A stretch of 64,000 nucleotides of DNA from CAMLFJ01 sp035524955 (lineage in GTDB: Bacteria > Methylomirabilota > Methylomirabilia > Rokubacteriales > CSP1-6). A program made the translations under genes and the position numbers. The notes beneath the pieces were generated by a model that was not told the DNA's origin, ran no database searches, and saw only the letters and a list, made by a program, of their open reading frames with translations. Location of the stretch: the NCBI GenBank assembly GCA_035524955.1, contig DATLFG010000042.1:84762-148761 (forward strand), written 5' to 3'. Shown here piece by piece: positions 62,240 through 64,000 of this stretch; the stretch's first letter is position 1, and every line of letters begins with the position of its first letter.

Positions 62240-62529
62240 GCCGCGCGATCACGCCCTGGGCTGCCGCCATCCTGGTGCTCGTGCTGGCGCATGCCGCGCT
62301 TGCCGCCACGTCGAGCGTCGTGCTGGGCGTCGAGGGCATGACGTGAGGCAGCTGACCGATAGCGGTCAAGCGGGCCCTGGAGGGGCTCCCGGGGGTGCAC
62401 AAGGCGGATGTGAGCTTCCGGGAGAAGGAAGCACGGGTGACGTTCGATCCGGGACGGATCGCGGTGGAGCAGCTGATCGATGCGGTGAACCGTCTCGGGT
62501 TCCGGGCGTCATGGAAGGCAACCCGGTAG
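62236..62529 (+). CDS. merP: MerP-like Hg-binding protein with UxxU in place of CxxC (probable selenoprotein)
   Basis: 97 residues with UGA at residues 37 (62344-62346) and 40 (62353-62355). A signal peptide (AAAILVLVLAHAALA) precedes VVLGVEGMT-U-GS-U-PIAVKRALEGLPGV, where known MerP/HMA domains have GMTCxxCxxAVKxAL. The end EARVTFDPGRIAVEQLIDAVNRLGF is a normal HMA fold. Both metal-binding Cys are thus UGA. Expected periplasmic Hg(II) scavenger handing to MerT; the ATGA overlap with the merT-like gene supports it. A shared SECIS-like hairpin follows. Confidence 0.82.
62371..62391 (+). promoter_or_regulatory. SECIS-like stem-loop in merP
   Basis: CGGGCCC (62371-62377) pairs with GGG (62382-62384) and CCCG (62388-62391) across a three-base bulge; loop TGGA has G in second position. 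The loop is 22 bases after the second UGA and 31 after the first, both in the usual range. An alternative TGACCG/CGGTCA hairpin (62353-62368) includes the second UGA. Folded by eye. Confidence 0.45.
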
Positions 62530-62585
62530 CGAAGGGAGGGAAGAGGCCATGAAAGCTGGGCCACCGAGAGCCTCGATCTCTCCTC

Positions 62586-62617
62586 TTGACCTTGCCCCAC
62601 GGGGCCGGGTTTACGCT
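62586..62617 (+). promoter_or_regulatory. MerR-type promoter of second merR-like gene
   Basis: -35 TTGACC (62586-62591), a 20-base spacer and TACGCT (62612-62617). A dyad CCCC-A-CGGGG lies in the spacer centre. The -10 ends six bases before the ATG at 62624, so the transcript should be leaderless and the gene autoregulated. Confidence 0.6.
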
Positions 62618-62623
62618 TCCCGC

Positions 62624-63049
62624 ATGGGCCGAGATGGATTGCTGATCGGGGAGGTCGCGGCCAGGAGCGGGGTCAGTCGAAAGGCCCTGCGACTCTACGA
62701 AACGGCGGGCATCATGCCATCCCCGCGCCGCACCGCCGCCGGCTACCGCGTCTACGGCCAGGACACGCTGGCGCTGCTGGCGTTCGTCGTGCAAGCGCGG
62801 CAGCTCGGGTTTCGGCTCGACGAGATAGGGGAGATCGCGGCCCTGAAGCGGTCGGGCCGGACCCCGTGCGCTCACGTTCTGAACCTGGTACGCGAGAAGG
62901 TCGAGCGCATCGAGCGGGCCTTGACCGACCTGACCGAGGTCCGGGAGCAGCTGCGAGCACTGCTCCGGTCCTGGCGGTCCGGCCGCCACCGCCCGGCAGT
63001 CGTGTGTCCCTGCATCGAGCATCTCGGGGTCGCGAAGGGAAGGAGGTGA
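62624..63049 (+). CDS. MerR-family heavy-metal regulator
   Basis: 141 residues from ATG 62624. IGEVAARSGVSRKALRLYETAGIM and GYRVYGQDTLALLAFVVQARQLGF form the HTH and dimer start. Cys82 (TPCAHV) and Cys128/Cys130 (VVCPCIEH) are the likely metal ligands, a pattern different from the Hg-type MerR at 60 kb, so another metal or mode is possible. It lies under its own MerR-type promoter and five bases upstream of a small Cys protein. Confidence 0.88.
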   Translation: MGRDGLLIGEVAARSGVSRKALRLYETAGIMPSPRRTAAGYRVYGQDTLALLAFVVQARQLGFRLDEIGEIAALKRSGRTPCAHVLNLVREKVERIERALTDLTEVREQLRALLRSWRSGRHRPAVVCPCIEHLGVAKGRR

Positions 63050-63054
63050 ACAGC

Positions 63055-63228
63055 ATGGAGCATCTCAAGGTAACGCTGTGCCCGGCGGGCTGTGGGGCCT
63101 GCCCGGATGTCGAGATCGTCGACGACGGCGTACGGATCGGCGAGACAGGCAACCTCGCCGTGCTCACGAAGGACGAGTGGAACGTTCTCGTGGAGCTGAT
63201 CCAGGCCGGCCAGCTCGGGAAGATCTGA
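63055..63228 (+). CDS. Small CxxxCxxC protein, unknown
   Basis: 57 residues with an ideal ribosome site (AGGAGGTGAACAGC). The sequence has CPAGCGACPDVEIVDDGVRIGE and TKDEWNVLVELIQAGQLGKI. The Cys-x3-Cys-x2-Cys cluster at 9-16 suggests metal binding. It is probably expressed with the MerR-like gene. A strong hairpin follows 14 bases after the stop. Confidence 0.75.
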   Translation: MEHLKVTLCPAGCGACPDVEIVDDGVRIGETGNLAVLTKDEWNVLVELIQAGQLGKI

Positions 63229-63241
63229 GAAGGAGTCTGGC

Positions 63242-63273
63242 CCACGGGCGTCGACCAACGTCGGCGCCCGTGG
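63242..63273 (+). terminator. Terminator-like hairpin after the mercury cluster
   Basis: CCACGGGCG (63242-63250) pairs with CGCCCGTGG (63265-63273), and inside CGAC pairs with GTCG around CAAC. The 13-bp total stem follows the last gene of the cluster. No U-run follows, so termination efficiency is uncertain. Confidence 0.6.
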
Positions 63274-63345
63274 ACGCCCTGCCACCTCGTGAACCCAGCC
63301 TGAGAAGCTTGCTTCGCGCTCTCTAACCCCGCAGAATACCGGCAC

Positions 63346-63422
63346 GCGCCTGTAGCTCAGCTGGATAGAGCATCGGCCTTCTAAGCCGAGGGTCGGGGGT
63401 TCGAATCCCTCCAGGCGCGCCA
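63346..63422 (+). tRNA. tRNA-Arg (TCT)
   Basis: Acceptor GCGCCTG/CAGGCGC, D-loop TAGCTCAGCTGGATAGAG, anticodon loop CTTCTAA with TCT, T-arm GGTTCGAATCC, encoded CCA, length 77. An IS21 transposase remnant lies directly downstream. Confidence 0.97.
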
Positions 63423-63435
63423 ACAATCTAGCTAT

Positions 63436-63772
63436 TTACTGCCTAGGCTTTCCCTTCACCCCTTCCGTTATGCCCGTAGTTATGCCCGACAGCTTCCTTG
63501 TCGCATCTTGGAGGTCCGCAGGACTAACAATGTGATAGCGGTCAAACATCGACCGGGGCTCGACCTTGACGTCGGTCGCGCGGACCCAGAGCCGCTGGCC
63601 AATGAGGCGATGGGGCCCCGAGTAGTAGGCCCCGGCGAAGACGACTTGGCAGTCGGGGTTGAGCTTGGCCCGTTTCCACTCGGTCAGCTCCCAGGGGGTG
63701 AGGGGCAGCGGGTGCAGCGCCGCGCTCCACCTGGTCGAAGATCTCCAAGGGGATCTGCTTGGTCGTGCCCGG
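63436..63772 (-). pseudogene. IS21-family transposase IstA, C-terminal remnant
   Basis: The frame ending at 63436 reads PLTPWELTEWKRAKLNPD and GAYYSGPHRLIGQRLWVRATD, the C-terminal Mu-transposase-like domain of IstA. Upstream residues TTKQIPLEIFDQVERGAA continue the match in another frame, so one frameshift lies near 63718. The catalytic DDE domain and istB are absent. It is a broken fragment lodged between tRNA-Arg and the truncated amidohydrolase. Confidence 0.75.
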
Positions 63773-63787
63773 TGACGAGAGGCGGCC

Positions 63788-64000
63788 ATGGACGCGGTCC
63801 GCGTCGACGGCGCGATCTTCATCTCCGCCTTTTCCATGTACCGCTACGACGCGAGCTACGCCGTCGAAGTGCAGCGGGCTCATCCCGGCCGGTTCGCCCT
63901 CGTCAAGCCAGTCGATCCGGATGATCCGGCGGTGGCCGATGTCATCGCCGACTGGAAGAGGACGCCGGGCACAGTCGGCATCCGGATCATGATGACGAAA
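63788..64000 (+). pseudogene. Amidohydrolase, 5'-truncated (continues past window)
   Basis: 71 codons to the window edge: MDAVRVDGAIFISAFSMYRYD, EVQRAHPGRFALVKPVDPDD and GTVGIRIMM match the inner part of TIM-barrel metal-dependent amidohydrolases, not their start. The usual N-terminal metal motif (DxHxH-like) is missing; reading upstream in frame meets a TGA at 63773 where the IS21 remnant begins. It is therefore probably broken by that insertion, unless a shortened product is made from ATG 63788. Confidence 0.6.

Noticed and set aside
58100..62529. Genome-wide reassignment of UGA (for example to Trp or Gly)
   Set aside because: UGA is the ordinary stop of many genes in the window, including merR neighbours, gyrB-recF and amiC overlaps.

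Overview
This is a chromosomal replication-origin region of a high-GC bacterium. dnaA, dnaN, recF, gyrB and gyrA run leftward and rpmH, rnpA, yidD, yidC, rsmG, parA and parB run rightward from a compact oriC near 25.25 kb that holds a head-to-head pair of perfect DnaA boxes; two parS sites precede parA. The organism is diderm-like (TetR-linked beta-barrel protein, lipoprotein, HtrA, AmiC-type amidase). Very high GC, a glcDEF block, a stand-alone AYRGAGR-type molybdenum hydroxylase subunit, DUF507 genes and an atp operon without atpB/atpE next to parAB suggest an uncultured Methylomirabilota/Rokubacteria-like or deltaproteobacterial-type lineage. That assignment is inference only; no rRNA gene is present.

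Layout. 0-7.1 kb (minus strand): a secreted lipase-like protein (cut by the window edge), HtrA protease, MoaB, a Rieske protein and glycolate oxidase GlcF/E/D. 7.1-16.6 kb: tRNA-Asn, recR, ybaB, dnaX, SRP RNA, four tRNA-Ser genes and a tRNA-Arg, tadA, serS, and between them a membrane glycosyltransferase pair. 16.7-25.2 kb: gyrA, gyrB, recF, dnaN, dnaA. 25.2-37.1 kb: oriC, rpmH to parB, mnmA, atpFHAGDC. 37.3-43.7 kb: receiver/HD-GYP/membrane/histidine kinase genes, two DUF507 genes, ubiX, a GT2 and a Gfo/Idh/MocA gene. 43.7-52.4 kb: tRNA-Leu, smpB, tmRNA, a lipoprotein divergent from a TetR gene, a CoxL-like gene, amiC, rph and rdgB. 52.4-55.9 kb: a small island bounded by a 42-nt direct repeat of the 5' half of tRNA-Pro, carrying a BTAD regulator and a secreted metallo-beta-lactamase-fold hydrolase. 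56-63.3 kb: accessory membrane genes and a mercury/organomercury cluster. 63.3-64 kb: tRNA-Arg, an IS21 transposase remnant and a 5'-truncated amidohydrolase.

The main discovery is in the mercury cluster. Four genes contain in-frame UGA codons exactly where the family has a functional cysteine: organomercurial lyase MerB (codon 174, exactly 63 residues after the first catalytic Cys, as Cys159 is after Cys96 in the classical enzyme), a glutaredoxin (UxxC), a MerP-like metal-binding protein (both cysteines of GMTCxxC, giving UxxU) and a Tat-exported PCYCGC-type protein (UxxC). In each, reading continues in frame with family-like sequence, and a stem-loop resembling a bacterial SECIS element starts at the right distance after the UGA; the merB one has a GGUC apical loop. 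I read this as a selenocysteine-based mercury detoxification system under a MerR regulator with a canonical 19-bp-spacer mer promoter. No merA and no selA/selB/selC/selD lie in the window; they should be found elsewhere in the genome if the reading is right.
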